Shown here in pieces: positions 1 to 5,944 of a DNA stretch of 8,266 bases. Every line of letters starts with the position of its first letter. The stretch's first letter is position 1. Origin of the DNA: CAYNFH01 sp964396385 (GTDB lineage Bacteria > Armatimonadota > Chthonomonadetes > Chthonomonadales > CAJBBX01); contig CAYNFH010000261.1 in NCBI GenBank assembly GCA_964396385.1, forward strand, positions 1 through 8,266, written 5' to 3'. The notes below the pieces were generated by a model. That model was not told the origin of the DNA. It made no database searches and was given only the letters and a program-made list of their open reading frames with translations. Made by a program: the position numbers and the translations under genes.

Positions 1-1
1 T

Positions 2-169
2 GATGCGCTCACCAACGAGCGGCCGTACAAGCCGGCCTGGACTGCTGAGGAGGCGGTCCGGGAGATTGTGAAGCAGAGCGGCGCCCAATTTGATCCTCGG
101 GTGGTCGAAGCATTCCTCTGCGCTGTGGACCGGCAGGCGAATACTCGGCAGTTACAGGCTGCCGCTTAG
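2..169 (+). CDS. C-terminal end of an HD-GYP domain protein (partial)
   Basis: The open frame enters from the left edge and ends at TAG 167-169, giving the last 55 residues of a longer protein. It begins with DALTNERPYKPAWTAEEAV and continues with a GAQFDPRVVEAFL segment. These are the typical closing motifs of HD-GYP phosphohydrolase domains, where 'DALTS-RPYK' and 'FDP-VV-AFL' follow the metal-binding HD and GYP motifs. The catalytic HD, GYP and any sensory or receiver domain lie outside the window and cannot be judged. Family members typically hydrolyse cyclic di-GMP, although some are degenerate. The domain is followed by an Ala/Gln-rich tail of about 15 residues. The next plus-strand gene starts 118 bases later. 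I see no convincing terminator in that gap. Confidence 0.85.
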   Translation, partial: DALTNERPYKPAWTAEEAVREIVKQSGAQFDPRVVEAFLCAVDRQANTRQLQAAA

Positions 170-287
170 GGCACCTTCCCTCCGGCGCGCTACCTACTCC
201 CTTGCTCGGCCGGCCGGGGAGCCCATCTTCTCTCGCCGCCGTCCGCGGGCCCCCTCTCGGTCGAAGTGCACAGCGGAGGAACCGGCT

Positions 288-528
288 ATGGAGCAGTTCC
301 TGCTGGATCTGGTGCGCGCACTGGTACATTTCCACAGGAGGTACGGGTAGAGGCGGCCATCGGAGGGGATACCACGACTGCGAGGTCCCGGTGAGCCCAC
401 ACGACATCGCCAAGGCCGTCGGCAACGGAGGCAAGAACGCCGATGCGGTGCGGCTGCTGGCCCAGTGCGTCGCTCGCAAGGAGCGGCGAACGGTGACGGT
501 GGAGATTCGTAGCCTCCTCGCCAGCTAA
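288..528 (+). pseudogene. khpA: KhpA-like KH-domain RNA-binding protein, apparently broken by two -1 frameshifts
   Basis: ATG 288 has a strong ribosome binding site (GGAGGAA 275-281, 6-base spacing). The first frame gives MEQFLLDLVRALVHF and then stops at 348-350. The frame starting at 335 continues with QEVRVEAAIGGDTTT. The frame starting at 379 gives CEVPVSPHDIAKAVGNGG, then KNADAVRLLA and RRTVTVEI, ending at TAA 526-528. Joined, the pieces follow the whole KhpA/YlqC family: an N-terminal helix 'ELV--IVKALV', 'P-EV-V', 'V-P-D--KVIGK-G' with the KH-type GXXG loop (here GNGG), and a final 'VTVEI' strand. About 80 residues results, the normal family length. The data fit loss of one C near 331-334 (restoring Phe-Pro-Gln-Glu) and one base near 377-379. 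KhpA proteins bind RNA as small KH monomers or with KhpB. Two point deletions in an otherwise well-kept gene may be a recent pseudogene or sequence errors. As written, only a 20-residue peptide is made. Confidence 0.65.
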
Positions 529-936
529 CCGGGCAACCTCTTATGCTGGCGGCTCCACTTGTCTATAACGCGCTCTTCCGGACCGGTACGTGCGCCTCAG
601 ACGGACTATCCCGCTCCAGGATGCTCTCTCCCAAACCTGGTTGACGCCAAACCATCGGTAGGGATTGCCGAGATTCAGTACCTCCGCGTTCGCAGGAAGC
701 GCCTCTGACTGCAAGGGGCGTCCTATCAAAAAGTCAGACGGACGGACATTCGCTCGCTGCTCCTGAGTGAGCCGGCGCCCCGACACGGGAGGCTGGATCT
801 CGCTCCTACGGCGCGAGGCGGGTGTGCAGGTGGGGCATGCGGCCGGTGGGGCTACATGCAGCCGCGTGCGCGCAGCTCCGGGAGCGGCCGCAGGGACGCC
901 CCGCGCTCCTCTTGCGCCGGGCAGTTGGCCGGCTGC

Positions 937-965
937 TTGTGAGAACGGGGTGCGTGTGCTACAAC
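937..965 (+). promoter_or_regulatory. Candidate sigma-70-type promoter for the rsbR operon
   Basis: TTGTGA at 937-942 (4 of 6 to the -35 consensus) and TACAAC at 960-965 (4 of 6 to the -10 consensus) are separated by 17 bases. A TGC extended -10 motif (957-959) lies directly before the hexamer. Transcription would start near 972, leaving a leader of about 87 bases before the rsbR ATG that includes the inverted repeat at 1012-1030. Matches of this quality occur by chance, so this is a candidate only. Confidence 0.35.
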
Positions 966-1011
966 AGATCGATAGGCGCGGCCCAGGGCTTCTCGCGGCG
1001 CCAGCAACCCC

Positions 1012-1030
1012 GTGCCGTACACAACGGCAC
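1012..1030. promoter_or_regulatory. Perfect 7-bp inverted repeat in the rsbR leader (possible operator or hairpin)
   Basis: GTGCCGT (1012-1018) is followed by a 5-base spacer and its exact reverse complement ACGGCAC (1024-1030). It ends 16 bases before the rsbR Shine-Dalgarno sequence. It could be a dimer-binding operator or an RNA hairpin in the leader. There is no T-run after it, so it is not an intrinsic terminator. Confidence 0.4.
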
Positions 1031-1058
1031 CTGCTCACCCGTTTTCGGAGGAGTTCGC

Positions 1059-1943
1059 ATGCCAGGCCGCATCGCAGAGATTCTCAAGTCACAGCACAGG
1101 GAGTTGGTCGAGCAGTGGGTGGCGGCGCAGCGCGCCTCGTCCGCAGTTCGGTCCGACCTCATTTCGGACGCGGAGCTGCGGCAGGAGTGTTTGCACCTGC
1201 TGGAGCTAATGGCCCCGGCCGCCCAGCAGGACCTCACCATATCCTCGGCCGCCTGGTCTCCCGTACGGGACATGCTGGCGGATCTCTCGCGCAGCCGGGC
1301 ACAGCACGGCTTTACGCCGTCTGAGACGGCGACTTTTGTCCTCTCGCTCAAACAGCCGCTGTTCAACCGGCTGCGCGCCGAGACCGGCACAGACGCGGAC
1401 GCTCTCGGCGACGAAGTGTGGGCGGCCACCACCCTGATAGACGGTCTGGCGCTGCTTACCACGGATGCCTTCATCCGCACGCGCGAGGAAGTGGTCATTC
1501 GCCAGCAGCAGGAGCTCATAGAGCTCTCCACGCCCGTGGTGAAGCTGTGGGAAGGCGTGCTGGCCCTGCCGCTCATCGGCACCCTGGACAGCGCACGAAC
1601 GCAGGTAGTGATGGAAAACCTGCTCCAGATGATTGTGGATACCGGGGCAGAGATAGCCATCATAGACATCACCGGGGTGCCCACGGTGGACACCCTGGTG
1701 GCGCAGCACCTGCTCCGCACGGTGGCGGCGGCACGCCTGATGGGCGCGGACTGCATCATCAGCGGCATCCGTCCCCAGATCGCCCAGACCATTGTTCATC
1801 TAGGCGTTGACCTGGCCAACGTTATCACCAAAGCGTCGCTGGCAGACGCTTTTGTGATCGCACTCCGCAGGACCGGGGCATCGCTCGTGCCCAACGGAAA
1901 GCCGGAAGCCGCTCACGCCAGCCCTGCCGCGGCCGTCCTTTAA
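1059..1943 (+). CDS. rsbR: RsbR-type stressosome sensor/scaffold (RsbRD N-terminal domain + STAS)
   Basis: A 294-residue protein. ATG 1059 is preceded by GGAGGAG (1047-1053) at 5 bases. The frame is open further upstream but without homology or a ribosome binding site, so this start is preferred. Residues 1-150 form a helical N-terminal domain of the RsbRD_N type (ILKSQHRELVEQWVAAQ, then GFTPSETATFVLSLKQPLF), not a haem-type sensor that I can recognise. Residues 155-272 are a STAS domain with the RsbR hallmarks IGTLDSAR, DITGVPTVDT, GIRPQIAQT and LGVDL. By alignment from memory with Bacillus subtilis RsbR, Thr212 (in VDT) matches T205, and Ser178 (in LDSAR) matches T171; the 34-residue spacing is identical. 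These are the sites phosphorylated by RsbT in that system. RsbR proteins co-assemble with RsbS into the large cytosolic stressosome that sequesters RsbT. An Ala/Pro-rich tail of about 20 residues follows the STAS domain. It is the first gene of the operon; rsbS starts 12 bases after its stop. Confidence 0.92.
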   Translation: MPGRIAEILKSQHRELVEQWVAAQRASSAVRSDLISDAELRQECLHLLELMAPAAQQDLTISSAAWSPVRDMLADLSRSRAQHGFTPSETATFVLSLKQPLFNRLRAETGTDADALGDEVWAATTLIDGLALLTTDAFIRTREEVVIRQQQELIELSTPVVKLWEGVLALPLIGTLDSARTQVVMENLLQMIVDTGAEIAIIDITGVPTVDTLVAQHLLRTVAAARLMGADCIISGIRPQIAQTIVHLGVDLANVITKASLADAFVIALRRTGASLVPNGKPEAAHASPAAAVL

Positions 1944-1955
1944 GGAGGGGATTCC

Positions 1956-2351
1956 GTGGACCGCATCCCCATACTCCGCATGGGCGATTTCCTTCTGGTC
2001 TCCATCCAGGTGGATATGCACGACCGCCTGGCCTTGGCGCTTCAGGACGACCTTACTACCCGCATAGTGGAGGTGGGCGCCCGCGGGGTGCTCATTGACA
2101 TCTCCGCGCTGGACATTGTGGACTCGTTCATCGGCCGGATGCTGGGCAACATCTCCTCCATGGCGCGCGTGCTGGACGCGGAGACCGTGGTGGTGGGGAT
2201 GCAGCCCGCCGTCGCCATCACCCTGGTGGAGCTGGGCCTTTCCCTGCCCGGGGTACGCACCGCACTGAACGTGGAGAAGGGAATGCAGCTCTTGCGCGGC
2301 GCAGTAGGCGGCGGGTACGAGGCACGGGCCAATGCCGACGGAGCGAGTTGA
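1956..2351 (+). CDS. rsbS: RsbS, single-STAS stressosome protein
   Basis: A 131-residue single STAS protein, slightly longer than the 121 residues I recall for Bacillus RsbS. It uses a GTG start at 1956, decided by AGGAGGGG (1943-1950), which overlaps the rsbR stop codon. The opening IPILRMGDFLLVSIQVDM is the canonical RsbS N-terminus. The phosphorylated serine lies in ALDIVDSFI: Ser57, equivalent to Ser59 of B. subtilis RsbS. GMQPAVAITLVELGL follows, as in the family. RsbS is the core partner that binds and inhibits RsbT; its phosphorylation by RsbT releases the kinase, and an RsbX-type phosphatase reverses this. The C-terminal 20 or so residues (GGGYEARANADGAS end) are a low-complexity extension whose codons overlap the start of rsbT by 20 bases, suggesting translational coupling and matched stoichiometry. 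Confidence 0.94.
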   Translation: MDRIPILRMGDFLLVSIQVDMHDRLALALQDDLTTRIVEVGARGVLIDISALDIVDSFIGRMLGNISSMARVLDAETVVVGMQPAVAITLVELGLSLPGVRTALNVEKGMQLLRGAVGGGYEARANADGAS

Positions 2352-2736
2352 GACGGCGCCGCTGCAGGCGGAGGCGGATGTGGTGAGGGTGCGGCAGCTC
2401 ACCCGCGACTGGGCCCGGGCGCTGGGCTTTAGCCTGGTGGACCAGACCAAGCTGGTGACCGCCGCCAGCGAGCTGGCACGCAACACGCTCGTTCACGGCG
2501 GCGGGGGCCAGGTAACGCTGGAGGCGGTGCGAGAGGGAAGCCGCGCCGGCCTGCGCCTTATCTTTGAGGATCAGGGGCCCGGCATAGAGAACATCGAGAT
2601 GGCGCTCAAGGATGGCTACACCACGGGCAGCGGGCTGGGGCTGGGGCTTGGCGGCTCCCGGCGCCTGGTGAACGAGTTTGACATCTGCTCGCGGCCCGGA
2701 GAAGGCACGCGAATCACCGTCGCCCGCTGGAAATAG
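2332..2736 (+). CDS. rsbT: RsbT, GHKL-type serine/threonine kinase of the stressosome
   Basis: A 134-residue protein, the usual RsbT length. ATG 2332 lies inside rsbS, with a weak GAGG (2319-2322) 9 bases before it, so translation probably relies on coupling to rsbS. ATP-site motifs are complete: N-box SELARNTLVHG (Glu47, Asn51), DQGPGI with Asp80 in the place of the Asp78 reported as essential in B. subtilis RsbT, and a glycine-rich lid GSGLGLGLGGSRRLV (about 99-113). VNEFDICSRPGEGTRI closes the fold as in RsbT homologues. RsbT phosphorylates RsbS and RsbR and, once free, activates a downstream partner. In Bacillus that partner is the phosphatase RsbU, which is not encoded here. Likely alternatives are the products of the next genes, which carry the same domain. 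Confidence 0.93.
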   Translation: MPTERVETAPLQAEADVVRVRQLTRDWARALGFSLVDQTKLVTAASELARNTLVHGGGGQVTLEAVREGSRAGLRLIFEDQGPGIENIEMALKDGYTTGSGLGLGLGGSRRLVNEFDICSRPGEGTRITVARWK

Positions 2737-2752
2737 GAAACGAGGATCCCGG

Positions 2753-3757
2753 ATGCGCGAGACCATTGCCCTGACCGTGAGTGACCCGAGCCAGGTGGGG
2801 GAGGCCCGGCGCGCCGCCGCGGCGCTGTGCACCCGCCTCGGGCTGGCAGCGGAGGCGGCCGGCGCAATAGCCATTGTGGTGACGGAGGCCGCCACCAACG
2901 TATACAAACACGCCTCCTCCGGGTACGTCCTGCTGCGGCCGCTCGAGTCGAACACGCTGGCCGGCGTGGAGGTGCTGGCCCTGGATAAGGGCCCGGGAAT
3001 GGCCAGCGTAGCGGCCTGCCTGCGGGACGGATACTCTACCATTGGGACGCCAGGGACGGGACTGGGCGCTATCCAGCGGCTCAGCCAGGAGTTTGACATC
3101 TACTCCGCTCCGGGAGTGGGCACCGCGCTCATGGCCCGTATCTGGTCCGGCGCCTTTAACGGGCAGGCGGCCACCAGCTTTGGCATGGTGTGCGTGCCCA
3201 AGCCCCGTGAAGAGGTCTGCGGCGACTCCTGGTCCGTTACCCTTCAGCAGGACCGTGGCGTTTTTATGGTAGTAGACGGACTGGGCCATGGGCCAGAGGC
3301 GGCGCAGGCCTCCGCGGAGGCGGTGCGCGTGGCGCACGGCAAGGACCATGCGGGACCCGTAGAGCTGATGGAGAACATCCACGCGGCTCTTCGCGGCACG
3401 CGCGGAGCGGCCGCGGCCGTGGCAGATGTGTCCTGGAGCAAGCAAGAGGTGCGTTATGCCGGGATTGGAAACATTGCCGGCGCGCTTCTTTGCGTGGGCC
3501 AGCGGGTGCGCCACATGGTCTCCGGTAACGGCATAGTGGGGCACCAGGCGCGCAAGATAGCGGAGTTCTGCTATCCGCATCCACGCGGGACGATCATGGT
3601 GCTCCACTCAGACGGTCTGGCGTCACAGTGGTCCGTAGACCCCTACCCGGGCCTGCTGGGACGGCATCCGGCCCTGCTGGCCGGAGTCTTGTACCGTGAT
3701 TTTGTCCGCGGCACGGATGACGTCACCGTAATGGCCGCGCGGCAGCCCGCCTCGTAG
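2753..3757 (+). CDS. Fused RsbT-like ATPase and RsbX/SpoIIE-type PP2C phosphatase
   Basis: A 334-residue protein. ATG 2753 is chosen because CGAGGA (2741-2746) lies 6 bases before it and homology starts at once. An upstream ATG at 2678 would add 25 unrelated residues overlapping rsbT. Residues 3-130 are a GHKL anti-sigma/RsbT-type ATPase: N-box TEAATNVYKHA (Glu45, Asn49), DKGPGM (Asp78), lid GTGLGAIQRLSQEFDIYS. Residues 138-328 are a compact PP2C domain of the RsbX/SpoIIE class: CGDSW (Asp158), VVDGLGHGPEA (Asp175), IGNI, SGNGIVGH, HSDGL (Asp287) and TDDVTVMA (Asp322/323). The metal-binding aspartates are retained, so phosphatase activity is expected; likely substrates are phospho-RsbS and phospho-RsbR. 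The head may bind the STAS partners or act as a second kinase. This fusion is known from other stressosome operons (annotated as ATP-binding SpoIIE-family phosphatase). It starts 16 bases after rsbT and ends 3 bases before the next gene. Confidence 0.9.
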   Translation: MRETIALTVSDPSQVGEARRAAAALCTRLGLAAEAAGAIAIVVTEAATNVYKHASSGYVLLRPLESNTLAGVEVLALDKGPGMASVAACLRDGYSTIGTPGTGLGAIQRLSQEFDIYSAPGVGTALMARIWSGAFNGQAATSFGMVCVPKPREEVCGDSWSVTLQQDRGVFMVVDGLGHGPEAAQASAEAVRVAHGKDHAGPVELMENIHAALRGTRGAAAAVADVSWSKQEVRYAGIGNIAGALLCVGQRVRHMVSGNGIVGHQARKIAEFCYPHPRGTIMVLHSDGLASQWSVDPYPGLLGRHPALLAGVLYRDFVRGTDDVTVMAARQPAS

Positions 3758-3760
3758 AAC

Positions 3761-5944
3761 ATGCAACGCAGGCACTTCCTACAGACCGGAGAACGGGTAA
3801 GCCTCATCCTCAGAGCGGAGCTGCGCTTTGAGCACGATGTGGTGCTCACGCGCCAACGCGCCAGGCAGATAGCGGGACTGCTAGGCTTTGATGCCCAGGA
3901 TCAGACGCGCATCGCCACCGCCGTATCTGAGATTGCGCGAAACGCCTTTGAATACGGGCGCGGAGGCGTGGTGGAGTTCGCCCTGGTAGGGGGCGGCAGC
4001 GCCTTCCAGGTGCGCATTCGAGACGAGGGGCCGGGCTTTGAAGATCTCCCGGCCGTTCTGGAGGGCCGCTACCGGTCCCGCACCGGAATGGGCCTGGGCA
4101 TTACCGGAGCCCGCCGGCTAGTGGATGACCTTTCGATAGACTCCCCCGCCGGGCAGGGCAGCACCGTAACACTCACCAAGCGTATTCCTCCCCGCCGCGG
4201 CACCGGTCCCCGCCCGAATGTGACGGATATCGCCCAGGAGCTTGCGCGCAGCCGTCCGGCGGACCCGTTTCAGGAGATGCAGCAGCAGAACCAGGAGCTG
4301 GTCCGCGCCCTGGGGGAGTTGCGCGCGCGCCAGGAAGAGCTTGAGCGGCTTAACCGCGAGCTGGACGAGACCAACCGCGGCGTGGTGGCCCTTTACGCGG
4401 AGCTGGACGAGCGCGCAGACTTCCTGCGGCGCACCAACGAGGTGAAGTCCAAGTTCCTCTCCAACATGAGCCACGAGTTCCGGTCCCCGCTCAGCTCCAT
4501 CCTCAGTCTTTCCCGAATGCTGCTGGAGGACGAGCCGCCTCTGGTAGCCGACCAGCAGAAGCAGGTCAACTACATTCTGCGGCAGGCAGAGAACCTGTCA
4601 GAGCTGGTGAACGACCTGCTGGACATGGCCAAGGTGGAGGCCGGCAAGGTGGTTGTGCGGCCCCATGTGTTCTCCGTTACCACGCTGTTCTCCACGCTAC
4701 GCGGGATGCTCCGTCCCCTGCTTCAGTCCAGCAGCGTGGCGCTGGTGTTTGAAGAGCTGGAGGAGGATATTTACCTGGACTCGGACGAGGCCAAGGTCTC
4801 CCAGATTCTGCGCAACTTTATCTCCAACGCCCTCAAGTTCACGCAGGAAGGCGAGGTCCGCGTGCGCGCGCGCGTGCAGCCGGACGATTCGGTGGCGTTC
4901 TCCGTGGCCGATACCGGTGTAGGCATAGCCCCGGCGGACTTTGACCGCGTGTTTCAGGAGTATGTGCAGGTGGATAATCCTCTCCAGCACCGGGTAAAGG
5001 GGACGGGGCTGGGGCTGCCGCTCTCCAAACGGTTCGCGGAGATGCTGGGCGGCAGCGTTGGGGTGGAGAGCCGTGTGGGCGAAGGATCCACGTTCTACGC
5101 CTTTATCCCTCGGCGATTCCAGGGGCCGCGCGAGGTATCCGTTATTCCGGACATAACTCCGGACGTGGACCCGGCCCGGCTGCCGGTGCTCGTGGTGGAA
5201 GACAACCGCGAGACGCTGTTTGTATACGAGAAGTACTTGAAGGGCTCCGGCTTTCAGGCGATTCCGGCGCGCACGGTGCGGGAGGCGCGCCAGATACTGC
5301 GGCAGGTGCGCCCCGTGGCAACGCTGCTGGACGTGCTGCTTCAGGATGAGAACACCTGGGGGCTTCTGGAGGAGATGAAGACGGACCCGGCTACCCGCGA
5401 CATCCCCGTCTTTGTGGTTACCCTGGTAGAGAACCGGGAGAAGGCCCTAGCGCTTGAGGCGGACGGCTACTGTGAAAAGCCGGTCCCAAAGCAGTGGCTG
5501 CTGGATACCCTCCGGTCCGTGTCGGCCGAGAGCCGTCCTGACTCCGCGCTCGTAGTAGACGATGATGAGGTGGCGCGCTACCTGCTGTGCGGGATTCTCT
5601 CCGGCACGCGCTACCAGGTGAGGGAGGCGGCCAACGGGGAGGACGCCCTTCGCCTTGCCCGGCAGGAGAGACCCACAGTCATCTTCCTGGACCTGGTGAT
5701 GCCGGGCCTCACCGGCCAGGAAGTGCTCATGCGGCTCAAGGAGGATCCCTCCACGCGCGACATTCCGGTGATCATCCACACCTCCAGCTCTCTCACGGAG
5801 AGCGAGCGCGCGGACCTGCTGGAGAACGCGGTGGCCATCGTCAGCAAGTCAGCGCCTTCCCGGGAAGCATCCATAGAAGCCGTCCGCGCGGCGCTTGAGC
5901 AGGCCAGACCGGCAGCGGGGGCTTTGGAGCCCTGTACGCCATGA
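3761..5944 (+). CDS. Hybrid histidine kinase with N-terminal RsbT-like ATPase and two receiver domains
   Basis: A 727-residue, apparently soluble protein; no signal peptide or membrane segment is seen. Domain order: RsbT-like GHKL ATPase at about 18-140 (SEIARNAFEYG with Glu57/Asn61, RDEGPG with Asp88, lid TGMGLGITGARRLVDD); Glu/Gln/Arg-rich coiled coil 165-228; HisKA 229-295 with H-box NMSHEFRSPLSSI, phospho-acceptor His238; HATPase_c 340-450 (ILRNFISNALKF, DTGVGI with Asp384, KGTGLGLPLSKR); receiver 1 at 474-585 (Glu480/Asp481, Asp524, Thr554, Lys573); receiver 2 at 595-712 (Asp600/601, Asp644, Thr674, Lys696). All catalytic residues are present in both ATPases and both receivers. I infer that the head docks on the RsbR/RsbS complex and that its release or capture sets kinase activity. 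ATG 3761 follows the previous stop by 3 bases without a clear ribosome binding site, so coupling is likely. The end overlaps the next start (ATGA). Each domain is confidently recognised; the partner model is inference. Confidence 0.92.
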   Translation: MQRRHFLQTGERVSLILRAELRFEHDVVLTRQRARQIAGLLGFDAQDQTRIATAVSEIARNAFEYGRGGVVEFALVGGGSAFQVRIRDEGPGFEDLPAVLEGRYRSRTGMGLGITGARRLVDDLSIDSPAGQGSTVTLTKRIPPRRGTGPRPNVTDIAQELARSRPADPFQEMQQQNQELVRALGELRARQEELERLNRELDETNRGVVALYAELDERADFLRRTNEVKSKFLSNMSHEFRSPLSSILSLSRMLLEDEPPLVADQQKQVNYILRQAENLSELVNDLLDMAKVEAGKVVVRPHVFSVTTLFSTLRGMLRPLLQSSSVALVFEELEEDIYLDSDEAKVSQILRNFISNALKFTQEGEVRVRARVQPDDSVAFSVADTGVGIAPADFDRVFQEYVQVDNPLQHRVKGTGLGLPLSKRFAEMLGGSVGVESRVGEGSTFYAFIPRRFQGPREVSVIPDITPDVDPARLPVLVVEDNRETLFVYEKYLKGSGFQAIPARTVREARQILRQVRPVATLLDVLLQDENTWGLLEEMKTDPATRDIPVFVVTLVENREKALALEADGYCEKPVPKQWLLDTLRSVSAESRPDSALVVDDDEVARYLLCGILSGTRYQVREAANGEDALRLARQERPTVIFLDLVMPGLTGQEVLMRLKEDPSTRDIPVIIHTSSSLTESERADLLENAVAIVSKSAPSREASIEAVRAALEQARPAAGALEPCTP

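Larger units (their letters stand above)
529..1046. other. Stretch without a convincing gene, upstream of the stressosome operon
   Basis: About 520 bases separate the KH gene from the ribosome binding site of rsbR. Open frames exist on both strands: a minus-strand frame from 1038 down to 541, and an upstream extension of the rsbR frame. Neither has a ribosome binding site or a domain I recognise, and both are rich in Arg, Pro, Ala and Gly, as is usual for chance frames in GC-rich DNA. The minus-strand frame has a less biased C-terminal part (about 541-730, containing NPYRWFGVNQVWERASW), so a decayed gene cannot be ruled out. No tRNA or insertion-sequence ends were seen. The distal part holds a candidate promoter and an inverted repeat, listed separately. 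Confidence 0.5.

Noticed and set aside
204..222. GCTC...GAGC with GGCCGGCC inside, possible terminator after the HD-GYP gene
   Set aside because: The stem is only four base pairs before a mismatch, and no T-run follows.
641..669. TTGACG as a -35 box
   Set aside because: The hexamer 17 bases downstream (ATTGCC) is a poor -10 match, and it is over 380 bases from the rsbR start.
541..1038. Minus-strand open frame of 165 codons upstream of rsbR
   Set aside because: No ribosome binding site, Arg/Pro/Ala-rich N-terminal half, no recognised domain. The C-terminal third looks less random, so it is mentioned only as a possible remnant.
822..1058. 79-codon upstream extension of the rsbR frame
   Set aside because: Composition is shadow-like and there is no ribosome binding site, whereas ATG 1059 has GGAGGAG at ideal distance and matches the family start.
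959..1792. Long minus-strand frames opposite rsbR
   Set aside because: Antisense shadows of a well-supported STAS gene; Ser/Arg-rich and without domains.
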